NCBI RefSeq assembly: GCF_052857255.1
Contig: NC_135507.1
Coordinates: 78,164,850-78,228,849, forward strand
DNA from: Amblyomma americanum
Lineage: Eukaryota > Arthropoda > Arachnida > Ixodida > Ixodidae
Direction: 5' to 3'
Length of the DNA stretch: 64,000 nucleotides
The first letter of the stretch is position 1. Each line of letters begins with the position of its first letter. The translations under genes were made by a program, and so were the position numbers. Below the pieces are notes generated by a model, which searched no databases, was not told where the DNA came from, and worked only from the letters and a program-made list of their open reading frames with translations. Below, in pieces: positions 55,202 through 64,000 of the stretch.

Positions 55202-57760
55202 GTAGGCTTCAACTTGCAATTCCGCAGTTGTGTGACTGTGTGCTGTACTGCTTCAATCATGGTGTTTTTTTTATTTTGAACGCAATAGCGTTATGTCTGA
55301 CGTTCGGAGAAAAAGTTGTGCTCGTCGCCGCATCTAATTTGTTACTGTTCGGCAAAGGTCGTGACGTCAGTCTATAGTCAACCAATGAGAGTGAGGCATG
55401 AATTCGGACACGGAGAACAGTGGGTTTGGAGGGGTGTCAACTGCGCAGAACTCAGAGCGTGTGAACAACATGCGCTGCTCTGTTGTTGGCGCGTCGAGCC
55501 ACGTGACAGATTGCAATCACATGGCTGTGGAGACAGAGGAGCAGCAAAGCAGCACTTCCTAAGAAGAAAAAGGCTCCGAGATAAATGCATGCGTACAGTA
55601 ATGGTTCTTGTACAATTGAGAAAGAGGGCTAATTCTGGGGCAAGAAACTTGCTCTACATACCGTAGTCCAGGCAATGCTGACGTCAGCGCCAACTACTCC
55701 TGTAGCGGGCGGCGGAAATCATACTGGGGCGTCGTTCCCCGATGGCTCGGACAATTCAGCCACCGACATTAACTTGTCATGCTGCGTGGATGTCCACGAT
55801 TTGCTCTGTTTGTTTTTTTACATCACGTCTCCTTCAATCAGCAGATGCGCTGTAGTAGTTGAAACAGAAAGCAAATGAAATTTCCTACATTTGGTGAAGA
55901 GGCCTTTAGCTTTGTCGTGTCCTTCTTCTCAATGTCGGTTAGGAGCTAAAATTTTTTTTAACGTGACAGCGTTAAGGGCACTGTTCGGAGAAACACCCAG
56001 CGTACTAGTTGGTGTTGGCCGATTCCTATCCGTGGAACAATCCGTGGAGTCAGTGGCAGATGAAAGAGGATAGAACAGTCCCTGCATGGTCAGGGATAGT
56101 CGCCACTGCATTGTGGCGCCACTCCCTCCATTGTCTCACATAAAGGGTGATGAGATTCCACTTACTCCACAGGTTGGAAGAAGGTCCTTTGACGCTGAAA
56201 AGCCGCTTTTTTGTTGACTTGTATTCGACTATAAGAGGTCCATAGGGATGGGTCAAGGGCAAGAAGGGGATAAGAGATAGTCAGTCAAGGTGGAGAATCG
56301 GCCGACCCCATCGGCTGGAATGGGGCTCCTCTCAGTTTCATTTGCCACTTCTGTCTTAAGTTGTATGCGGCTATAGCACATCTGATGAATCAGCGCCAAT
56401 GAGTCCCTTTTTTGTGGGCATTGGTTTAATCAGTACACTGAAGTCTTCCGCGGCTTTCTTGTTTCTGTGTACGTGCGGAGGCTTGCGCGTGCTGACGCCT
56501 CGGGAACCTGACACTACGTCTAAGCGTAACTTTGCGCACCGATCATTCTTTACTCTTGTGTAAGCGAATTCGCAAGGACACGAAATTATTTTGCTGACTG
56601 CACTAGTTCGTGTCAAAACGAAACATTGTGTCTTCCTACGCGCCATTGTCAGAGCTACAAATTTCTCTTTTCGTGCGTAAGCACTAATCCGACGGGTGCC
56701 AACCACGAGCAAAATCGTCCGTTCTCTGTTGCCTTGTCTGTTCCCAGCTGGCCTACGGCGAGCGCTCCGTCTCTCGGCACTGCCTGCTCTTCTTCCTCTT
56801 CCACGCAGCACGAATTGTTCTTTCGCACTGCTTCGAATGTATTAAATATTCTCGTAGCTTTTCCTTTTCCTCCTAGCAGAAACGAGGTTGGTCGCGACGA
56901 CAGGGCAGTCATTCATAGTAGATAAAATACTGTTGATATGAAAATGTCTCCCATGAAAGTTTGTTGCAGGCTTATGCAGCAATTTGTATTCACGGAACAA
57001 AATGTTATGGCTACTTGCAAGAACAAAATCTTCGCAAAAAATCTTTGAGTGGTTATTCTATGTCTGTGATATAGTAACGTTGGGTAAAACTGCTGTGAAT
57101 ATTAGCGGCACACAGAACTAATAATGTCAACGAAGGCAGAACGTATGCCTGTAACCATCGGAATCGAAAAAGCGAAATGCATTCTGAGTGGCAACTTCAA
57201 AAAACGGCTTCTGCACGGGTTAACGTTAATTACATAACTAAGCCTCAGTGCAGCCGGCCTGCATATACTGAATGTTCCTATTTGTAAGACGCGCAGCGCC
57301 GTTACTGGTACCTTGCGATGCGGCCATTTGCAGTGTGTTCAACATGAATTCCTGATACAGGCTGATTTTAAAATGTTTAGAATGGGGCTAGCTAAGCTGC
57401 ATATCAGAAACATTTCCGTGAATTCTACTACGACTCGTTAAACATCGATGTGGCCTTTCAGGCATGTGTACAACGTATTTGCACTTGGCCCTGTGGAACA
57501 GAACTCTCCTTGTTGAGAATCACCAGCTATTGGTTCGCGTGGAAGACTGTTCTAGAAGCGCACACATTGCCAAGCTTCCTTGATTTTTTTTCCACTCGTA
57601 CCTATTGTTGACATCGTTCTCTTCTTTGAGTACGAGCAGCAACTTGCGTATCGCGACAGGTCCTCGACATCTTTTTTCCAGAAGTGGTAATCACCCAGAC
57701 TAGTTTATGGCACTGATATATCCCCACAGCCCCTGAATGCTTTTCGCCCTCTCCTTCCCG
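55202..57760. other. Intron of right PLK copy, no separate gene
   Basis: Matches the left arm 16911-19525 in inverted order over most of its length. Open frames at 55316-55666, 56371-56811 and 56626-56925 lie in shared intron sequence and lack domains. Confidence 0.5.
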
Positions 57761-57854
57761 GGCTGCTTCCTCCCCATCTGCCTGCCTCACATGGAGGCTC
57801 TCGGCAGCGCCCAGGACTCACCCGACCGGAGACACGGGTCGGAGAAAAACGAAG
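57761..57854 (+). pseudogene. Right PLK exon F, acceptor lost and 20-base deletion
   Basis: Aligned with the left exon F, the acceptor AG is CG (CTCCTTCCCG) and 20 bases are missing after LLPPHLPA, which shifts the frame. The donor GTTGAG is kept. Confidence 0.6.
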
Positions 57855-58299
57855 GTTGAGCTGAATCGGACTGCGCCTCCCATAGAAAATGCCCACACGG
57901 GAACGGTGCACGTAATTAGTGCTTGAGAAGTTCCAGATTTTTTTCTTTTTCTGCTTTTGTTATTGTAACCGATGTTTTATTTGCACAACCCAAGACTTAG
58001 GGAGCTTTTGTTTTCATTATATCTTTAAGGCATTTTTTTTTTCTTGTTGACATGCACTGTTAATTGTTTGTCATTGGAGCACATGTACAGATAATATTTT
58101 TGAAAATACCTGTGCCGTTACTGCCAAGGCTGCGATAGGACTCCAAATGCGATTGCAGTGAATCAGATCTCATCTGTGCCACGGCTGTAATGCGATTTTA
58201 AATTTTAACACTGGACTTTTGAATAAACATTTTATTATTCTCTGTTGTATCCATTCGCACTCCTGCTGGAAGAACAATCTTTGCCGTTTCACAAAGAGA

Positions 58300-58700
58300 A
58301 AAAAAATTCAGGGGGCACTTTGTTGACCTAAAGCGCGGTGAGGCGAAAGCCTTCAGGGTGGTATTGCTGCTTGTGTCACTGATGTGTGGGTCCGATTTTA
58401 ATTAAGTACTTGCGTTTGTCCGCATTCTGAGACTCCATTGAAGCCAGCGCTAGGAGGGAGGTTGCGCGGCACCCGGCTCGGCCGACAGCTGCGAGGCGTC
58501 TGGCGCGGACGTAGCGCTTGCGCTGGCGGCGCCGCCTCGCGCATGCGTAGTGAACTACCAATGTCGAAGCATGGCCTCCAAGATTATCCACGTGCGCTAG
58601 CGCGTGAGGGTGATCTCCAAGGCCATGGACGCAAGAGAGTAACGGACGGACGCAACATGAGCCATTAAAGGCTTTCGCCTTAAACATGATAGTAGGTGGC
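58300..58700. other. Right-arm-specific GC-rich insertion
   Basis: GC-rich segment with ACGTAGCGCTTGCGC and CGCATGCGTAG, absent from the left arm between 16320 and 16300. It begins GCGGTGAGGCGAAAGCC and ends TAAAGGCTTTCGCC, so its ends are inverted (GGCGAAAGCC-type termini), suggesting a small transposon-like repeat. Confidence 0.45.
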
Positions 58701-58896
58701 AGAGATTTTCAACAACACCAACTGCGGAATCTCGTATCGAAACTTTGCTTTCCCACGTGGCCACTTCGTGGAGGTTACCAGATGGTAGCGCCAATAATGA
58801 GCAGTACAGCCAGCTTCCGGTGGTGTCCTAAATATTTTTGCATAACTTTTTTTAGTTATTTTTTATCTAGCAGGCCCCTTTACTAGGCCCTACAGC

Positions 58897-59105
58897 TGGT
58901 GGGCATACATAATTTCTACGCCCAGCCCAAGCTACATCGGGGAACAAGCGTAAAGTGCAAGCACACGGCGGGAAGAAGAGATACCTGATCAGAGTTGAGT
59001 TACAAATAAACAGTGAGGCCATGGTGGAGCGGGTTAAATATATACTCAACACAAAGACTCAATGCAAGAAAGATTATAAGACGAGTAGTAGCAATAACAA
59101 TATAA
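58897..59105 (+). repeat. Gypsy LTR fragment (right arm)
   Basis: TGGTGGGCATAC then GAGGCCATGGTGGAGC, ATATATACTCAACAC and AAAGACTCAATGC match the 5' half of the LTR at 15735-16113 in inverted orientation. The sequence before the LTR (CAGGCCCCTTTACTAG) also matches on both arms. Gag and the rest of the LTR are absent here. Confidence 0.7.
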
Positions 59106-59154
59106 AGACACTTAAAATTTGTACAGACGTATTTCTACTTTGCTTGGCAGTTTT

Positions 59155-59372
59155 CAGAAAAACGCTAAGGCGCCCGCGTGCTGTGCAATGTCAGTGCACG
59201 TTAAAGATCCCCAAATGGCCGAAATTATTCCGGAGCCCTCCACTACGGCTCCTCCTTGTTCCTTTCTTCGTTCACTTCCTCCTGTATCCCATCCCTTACG
59301 GCGTGATTCAGGTGTCCAACGATATTTGAGACAGATACTGCGCAATTTCCTTTCCCCAAAAACCAATTAATA
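59155..59372 (+). repeat. Ruka-like SINE, headless
   Basis: AAAAACGCTAAGGCGCCC to TTTCCCCAAAAACCAATT on the plus strand, with the tRNA-like head missing. Confidence 0.8.
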
Positions 59373-59382
59373 TTATTGGTAG

Positions 59383-59640
59383 TTTTCACCCGACCGAGGC
59401 GGCTGCGTTTTTATGGAAGAAAAACGCTAAGGCGCCCGTGTGCTGTGCGATGTCAGTGCACGTTAAAGATAACCAGGCGGCCGAAATTATTCCTAGGCCC
59501 TCCACTACGGCACCTCTTTCTTCCTTTCTTTTTTCATTACCTCATTTATCCCTTCCCTTACGGCGCGTTTCAGGTGTCCAACGATATATGAGACAGATAC
59601 TGCGCCATTTCCTTTACCCAAAACCAATTCTTATTATTAT
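59383..59640 (+). repeat. Ruka-like SINE, headless
   Basis: Starts at GAGGCGGCTGCGTTTTT and ends CCAATTCTTATTATTATT; same orientation as the copy before it. Confidence 0.8.
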
Positions 59641-59974
59641 TAGTATTATGGTAGTTTCCACGCGACATCTGGGGCGCCGCCTTTGTGCGCAGAGTCCAGA
59701 TTCCGCACTCTACGCCCGGATCACGTAGAAATATAAGTGGATCAGAAAAATAACCATGTTTTCGCCGTTCTGGTTTCATATATTGTGTAAATATGGGAGA
59801 CAGCCTTCCGCCCCGCACTCCCACTCCGCGGATGCAGCGTTCCCACTGCTAACTGCGGAGGGATTCGTGCTCGAAGGAACAAAGGAAGGGAGGACAAAGC
59901 GTGAATACTGATATACTGTTCATTACAGTTCCATTTACTACAAAGAGCGGGCCAGCCAGCTACAGCGCCCAGCG

Positions 59975-60030
59975 CACTTAAAAGATCCCCAGGAAGTCGA
60001 AATTATTCCGTAGCCCTTCACTCAAGTAGC
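59975..60030 (+). repeat. Ruka-like SINE scrap
   Basis: AAAAGATCCCCAGGAAGTCG followed by AAATTATTCCGTAGCCC. Confidence 0.55.
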
Positions 60031-60374
60031 GGTTGATGATTTTCGCTATAGGTATATTGATCCTTAATTCAACTGGTATTAAGCAGCAATCCACATGTCT
60101 AAACAACTGAAAGTAAATGTGAGGATGTTAGAGGCAGACACAATGTCAATGCGACAGTGTTAAGGAGCTCGTGTTGCAGAGAAGCCGTTGTCATCGGCGT
60201 CGACAGTGAGCGAAAAATTCCTCCTCCTCCTCCTCACAATGTACGCAACTGCCCTAACAGATAGCGCGCGACGGCAGTGCAAGGAAAGGAAGGATGCCTG
60301 TCACATGTTTGGTGGGCAACCCGGACAGCGCCGCAAGGGAAGGAAAATGATATGAACATTGGTTTTAAGGAATG

Positions 60375-60560
60375 GAAGTGACGCGTGTGACATTGTGCGA
60401 GTGGACGTTAGACCCCCAGATGGTCGAAATTATTCCGGAGCCCTCCACTACGGCACCTTTCTTCCTTTTTTAGTTCCTCCTTTATCCCTTTCTTACGGCG
60501 CAGTTCAAATGTCCACCCCGACATGTTAGACAGTTACTGCGTCATTTCCTTTTTTTCAGA
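60375..60560 (+). repeat. Ruka-like SINE, partial body
   Basis: GGTCGAAATTATTCCGGAGC, CCACTACGGCACC and GTTAGACAGTTACTGCGTC on the plus strand. Confidence 0.7.
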
Positions 60561-60572
60561 AATGTAAATAGT

Positions 60573-60750
60573 AAATTGGTTGTTGGGTAAAGGAAATAGC
60601 GCAGTATCTATCTCATATATCGATGGACACCTGAACCGCGCCGTAAGGGAAGGGATAAAGGAGGAACTGACAGAAGAAAGGAAGAAAGAGGTGCCATAGT
60701 GGAGGGCTCCGGAATAATTTCGAGCACCTGGCGATCTTTAACGTGCACTG
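60573..60750 (-). repeat. Ruka-like SINE, partial body
   Basis: TTGGTTGTTGGGTAAAGG to CGATCTTTAACGTGCACTGA; it ends where the next copy's tail begins, so one SINE inserted next to or into the other. Confidence 0.75.
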
Positions 60751-60756
60751 AGCAAT

Positions 60757-61060
60757 AATAATAATTGGTTTTTGGGGAAAGGAAATGGCGCAGTGTCTGT
60801 CTCATATATCGGCGGACACGTGAAGCGCGCCGTAAGGGAAGGGAAAAAGGATGGAGTGAAAGAAGAAAGATGTGCTGTTAGTGGGGGGCTCCGGAATAAT
60901 TTCGACCACCTGGGGATTTTCAACGTGCACTGAGAGCGCACAGCACACGGGCGCCTTAGCGTTTTGCCTCCATAAAAACGCAGCCGCCGCGGTGGGGTTC
61001 GAACCCGGGAACTCCGGATCAGTACCCGAGTGCCCTAATCACTGAACCGCCGCGGCGGGT
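60757..61060 (-). repeat. Ruka-like tRNA-derived SINE, full length
   Basis: The head carries GGGGTTCGAACCCGGGAAC (B box region) and CACTGAACCGCCGCGGCGGG; the body is complete down to AATAATAATAATTGG at 60757. Confidence 0.85.
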
Positions 61061-61114
61061 CCCTGAGTCATCTTTGTTTTCTTTTTTGCCGTGTTCTTGT
61101 AGTATATTGAAAAT

Positions 61115-61320
61115 GAGAGTTTATAGGAAAAATAAGGCGCCCGTGTTCTGGGCGATTAAAGACCCACAGTTGGTCTAAATTACTCCGGAGCCCTCCACTA
61201 CGGCAACACTTTATTTCTTCTTTCACTACCACTTTCCTCCTTTATCTTACGGTGCTGTTGTTGTGTCCACCGTGATTAGAAAATTCTTGCACCGTTTGCT
61301 TTCCTGAAACAACCTATTTT
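61115..61320 (+). repeat. Ruka-like SINE, diverged body
   Basis: AAAAATAAGGCGCCCGTG, GGTCTAAATTACTCCGGAGC and CCTCCACTACGGCAACAC on the plus strand. Confidence 0.65.
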
Positions 61321-61724
61321 TCACAGGCCAATTTGGATTGTACAGCACTCGGCTGTTTATTTTATGTGCGTCAAAAGGGCAAAGCATAATGAAGAGTAAC
61401 AATAATAACTCCGCTTCGCTTAATTCTCAGTTTATAAATTGACTTTGATCAAACTTCGATGCAACGCCGCCAGTACACAATCAGCGTTGAAAGCAAGCAA
61501 GGGTTTCTCTTGGACATTGAATTAGTTGACCAGAAGCCTCTTTCTGGACCACTGATGTTTTGTGCGCTGAAGGCATTAGCTTGCGGTACCTAACAAAGTA
61601 AGCATCGGCATCATTTGCGGTCGTTTCTCCTTCATCTACAGAACACGAGCTAAAAGCTCGTGTTGATGTTCGCCACCGCTTGGTTTTGTAACTAATTGCC
61701 CCGGCCAGATATATTAGAGAGTTT

Positions 61725-61920
61725 TAGTATAGCGTACGCAGACATACGCAAAGAAATAGCGTACGCTATAAAATAGCGTGCTTCGTACTGCGCATGCGCT
61801 AAACTCTATTCCAAACCGGTATTTAGCGTACGTGCGCGTTACGTACGCTATTTCTCGAATTTAGCGTGCGTGCTCTTGCGTACGCTAGGAAAAATAGCGT
61901 TGTCAAGATGGCGGCGCCCA
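61725..61920 (+). promoter_or_regulatory. Promoter-like region: GCGTACGC palindromes and YY1-like site
   Basis: Three exact GCGTACGC palindromes (61732-61739, 61759-61766, 61878-61885) plus near copies (61825-61832, 61843-61850), several extended to TAGCGTACGCTA, lie within 160 bases. Just downstream AAGATGGCGGC (61905-61915) is the YY1 consensus, often found at or just after transcription starts. The host gene's ATG follows at 62283. Promoter activity is inferred. Confidence 0.6.
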
Positions 61921-62282
61921 CGTCCCCCGCTTCGGAGAGAATTCGTCAATGTTATTGGGTTTTTAGGCATATTAATTGCTTTAAATGGCACACGGGATAT
62001 TCGCTTTGCCTCGCCTCGCCAACAGCATAAACAAAGAGGGATAAACTTGCCCAATTTTTGATTCTGTGTAACGATTCCGCAGCTCTTAACCCTAACAAGA
62101 CAGAACCGACTGTGGATTGCCTTGATTTGGATTCTTAAGGAAATTTAGTCACAGCCTTGCTAAAAGTAGCCGTTTCGGCGGTTAGCTGGTCCGTCTAGGC
62201 TAGCCACCAAGCCCGTCGCAGCAACGCTGCGTCAAGTGCTTGTAGCACGTGTGTGCGTTGACATCCTTGTCGTACTTCTCAG

Positions 62283-64000
62283 ATGGCAGCCATCGTGTCG
62301 ACAGCGCAAAAAGATTCCGCTCCTCGCCTGCGATTTACATTCGCAGACGATTTAGCGTTACATAGGGACGTAAACGCACAAAATCCTTTCAAGGACGCTG
62401 CACAGTGGAAAAACATTTTGAGAAATGCGAATTTAGCCTGCGGAAAGCCGTTCACTGCCCGGGCCTTGAGAGAAAGGCTCGACCTTCTTCTGGGCCAGTT
62501 AATCGCAAATGACAGAACGAACTTGCTCAAGTAAGTAGCCGATTTTTTTATGTAATGCTTATACTCTACCTCGAACATACTTGCAGTTCAATAGATGCAC
62601 CCAACCCCTCGAGCTCGCCACTACGGCCTCTCTTTCACTGCGCCGCCGTGGTGGCTCAGTGGTTATAGTGCTCGGCTGCCGGCCCGAAAGGCGCGAGTTG
62701 GATCCAGGGCGTGGCGGTCCGTATTTCGATGGAGGCGAAATTCTAGAGGCCCGTGTCAGAACTCAGCACGCATCACTTAGTCGATAGGGTGCTTTAAAAT
62801 GCTTACTAGCGAACACAGCAAATAATATTGCATGCAACTTTGGCTTTGGCAACTTGTTCTCTGCCATTTCCGTGCGGGCAGATTTTGCAACCAGAAGTAA
62901 TATTTTTTATCGATTACTTTTTGCCGGTGGATCCTTTGAAGTTTGAAATAAATCCACCATACCCAAAGTACTGAGCACACAAATTCTAGATTGTAATTTT
63001 TACGGTTTCTTAGTGAATTAACAGTTTGTAATCATTTTCGTGCATTCGTCGAAGAAAAATTCTTGCCGTTTTCTGCTGGAAAACGAACTAATTGCATTCT
63101 TTGACGCCTGGGTACTGTTTGCAGGAAAAAAACAAAATTGGATGAAAACAAAACAAGGGTCTTGAAAGCCTTAAATGATATGTGAAGTGTGTATACAGAT
63201 GGTACTTACACATTTTTCTCTGTATGAATTAGCAAATTTATTTTGTACCGTATGAATCCTCACAGGTCAGGCACAGAGGAGGAATATGAGGAGAGGGAGA
63301 AGCTCCTGCAGGAGATCTCTGACCTCGCAAGAGAATTTGGGTGCAAGTGTAACAGCCGCAAGACACAAGCTGCTGCAAATAAAACGTTTGCGAACGGAGT
63401 GCGCGACAATGCCTGCGCCACTGCTGCAAGAGTGTCACCACATCACAGTGACTCATGTAAGGACACACCAACTTCCTTTTCTGTTCACTTGCTAAGCATG
63501 ATGTAAGCGTGAGTCATTCCACTTTAGTGTGGTACATAAACATTGCCAACTGGATGAAAAGAACAACAAAGAAATAAGGGACATACATAAATAAAAGAAA
63601 AACACAAGTGACTGTAAGTATGCAGCTTTCTGTATTTGCCGTTATTTTTTAAAGGTGTGTATAAATCAAACCTATGCCAGCACTTGATGTGTAGCAAGTG
63701 GCAAACGTCATGGCGTATTTGTGCTGAAATGCAATTTATTGGAAAGCACCCATTAAGTGTTGTAACAGAGGGTCCACATTTTCTCCTTATTTTTCAGGCC
63801 CAACACCATCTGGGACTGCCACCGACACTCCCGAAACAGCATCTTATGTGCTGCAGCAGATGTGCGACGACAGAGATGTCGATGATGATTATTTCACGAC
63901 TGACGCTGAAAACTTTCAGAGTGCGCAGCAAATGCCTAGCACAAATGTTACAACAGACGTACAAGAAGAAACTGAGGAACATGAGCCCCCACCTACAGCT
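62283..64000 (+). CDS. Uncharacterised protein with N-terminal Myb/SANT-like domain, 5' part of gene (runs off right edge)
   Basis: Three exons join in phase with GT-AG borders. Exon 1 is 62283-62530 (donor GTAAGT), exon 2 is 63266-63456 (acceptor CACAG, donor GTAAGG) and exon 3 runs from 63798 (acceptor TTTTCAG) beyond the window. Exon 1 encodes RLRFTFADDLALHRDVNAQN, FKDAAQWKNILRNAN and ALRERLDLLLGQLI, a three-helix Myb/SANT-like fold by eye, usually DNA-binding. Exon 2 adds SGTEEEYEEREKLLQEISDL, a charged helix. Exon 3 is acidic and Thr/Glu-rich (DDRDVDDDYFTTD), probably disordered. No lesions are seen. The start is the first ATG of the frame, 370 bases after the promoter-like region. A tick multigene family or a domesticated transposase accessory (Harbinger type) are both possible; function is unknown. 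Confidence 0.75.
62640..62780 (+). repeat. tRNA-derived SINE head, second subfamily, in intron 1
   Basis: CGCCGTGGTGGCTCAGTGG (A box) then GCGAGTTGGATCC (degenerate B box), followed by a body (GATGGAGGCGAAATTCTAGA) unlike the Ruka-like copies above. It lies inside intron 1 of the Myb/SANT-like gene in sense orientation. Confidence 0.65.

Larger units (their letters stand above)
41249..57854 (+). pseudogene. PLK-like kinase pseudogene, right copy (exons A-F)
   Basis: Six plus-strand exons with matching phases encode a polo-like kinase catalytic domain. A is 41249-41368, B 51020-51126, C 52041-52157, D 53435-53748, E 55002-55201 and F 57761-57854. Joined in order they run from an N-terminal RGKFLGE strand through the Gly loop, ATP Lys, HRDLKLGN and APE to the C-lobe and linker. 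Lesions are a one-base loss in B, DFG changed to YFG in D, SIGC changed to AVRC in D, and a lost acceptor AG plus a 20-base deletion in F. No polo-box exons are seen downstream. The first intron is 9.65 kb, mostly because of an inserted LINE. Upstream of A the arm homology reaches 40.2 kb, so promoter sequence was probably duplicated too. Best read as a dead duplicate of a tick PLK1/polo gene located elsewhere. Confidence 0.85.
39870..59110 (+). repeat. Right arm of large inverted duplication
   Basis: Reverse-complement partner of 15900-33200 (block pairs are listed there). Arm-specific insertions are the I-like LINE at 44956-50809 and about 1.25 kb at 42300-43555. Arm-shared insertions are the foldback element and the LTR start at 58897. 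Confidence 0.8.

Noticed and set aside
1..64000. CRISPR arrays, bacterial operons or prophage
   Set aside because: No spaced repeats, no bacterial ribosome-binding sites and clear GT-AG introns; the window is eukaryotic.

Overview
This window reads as a repeat-rich arthropod nuclear genome, most likely a hard (ixodid) tick. The basis is spliceosomal GT-AG introns, a Ruka-like tRNA-derived SINE in many copies, several LINE families (I-like with RNase H, RTE-like, a CR1-like element with a 2A motif, and an SGNH-ORF1 LINE), a Ty3/gypsy element and a Penelope-like element. The genus is inference. Almost all coding sequence is transposon-derived and broken. | 1-14 kb is a transposon graveyard. A 2A-motif LINE (1-1880, minus) is nested in an I-like LINE fragment (1881-2640, minus). 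Further LINE pieces follow at 2743-3000 (minus), 3195-4390 (plus), 4391-7230 (minus), 8790-9660 (plus) and 10195-11900 (minus, RTE). The stretches 9.66-10.19 and 11.9-13.95 kb hold little that is recognisable. | 13.95-16.1 kb holds SINEs and a minus-strand gypsy gag-protease with its 5' LTR. | 15.9-59.1 kb is the main structure: a large diverged inverted duplication. The left arm (about 15.9-33.2 kb) and right arm (about 39.87-59.1 kb) match as reverse complements over many separate blocks. Each arm carries a multi-exon polo-like-kinase (PLK) kinase-domain gene: minus strand on the left, plus strand on the right, so the copies are head to head. The right copy keeps six exons (A-F, 41249-57854); the left keeps four (B, D, E, F). 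Both are broken by different lesions, neither shows a polo-box domain, and I call both pseudogenes. Insertions distinguish the arms. A 5.85-kb I-like LINE with perfect 15-bp target-site duplications lies only in the right arm (44956-50809). A gypsy integrase scrap and a roughly 2.7-kb replacement that removed exon C lie only in the left. A long foldback element and the gypsy LTR occur in both arms and so probably predate the duplication. The 6.7-kb spacer between the arms is mostly a rearranged SGNH/endonuclease LINE with a Penelope-like element nested in it. | 59.1-61.3 kb is a SINE cluster in alternating orientation. | 61.7-64 kb is the best candidate for a living host gene: a promoter-like region with palindromic GCGTACGC motifs and a YY1-like AAGATGGCGGC site, then the first three exons (62283 to the window edge, plus) of an uncharacterised protein with a Myb/SANT-like N-terminal domain. 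| The PLK copies, SINEs and LINEs form no pathway. The linking theme is duplication followed by decay, with the possibility, untested, that the inverted arms give double-stranded RNA matching a PLK gene.
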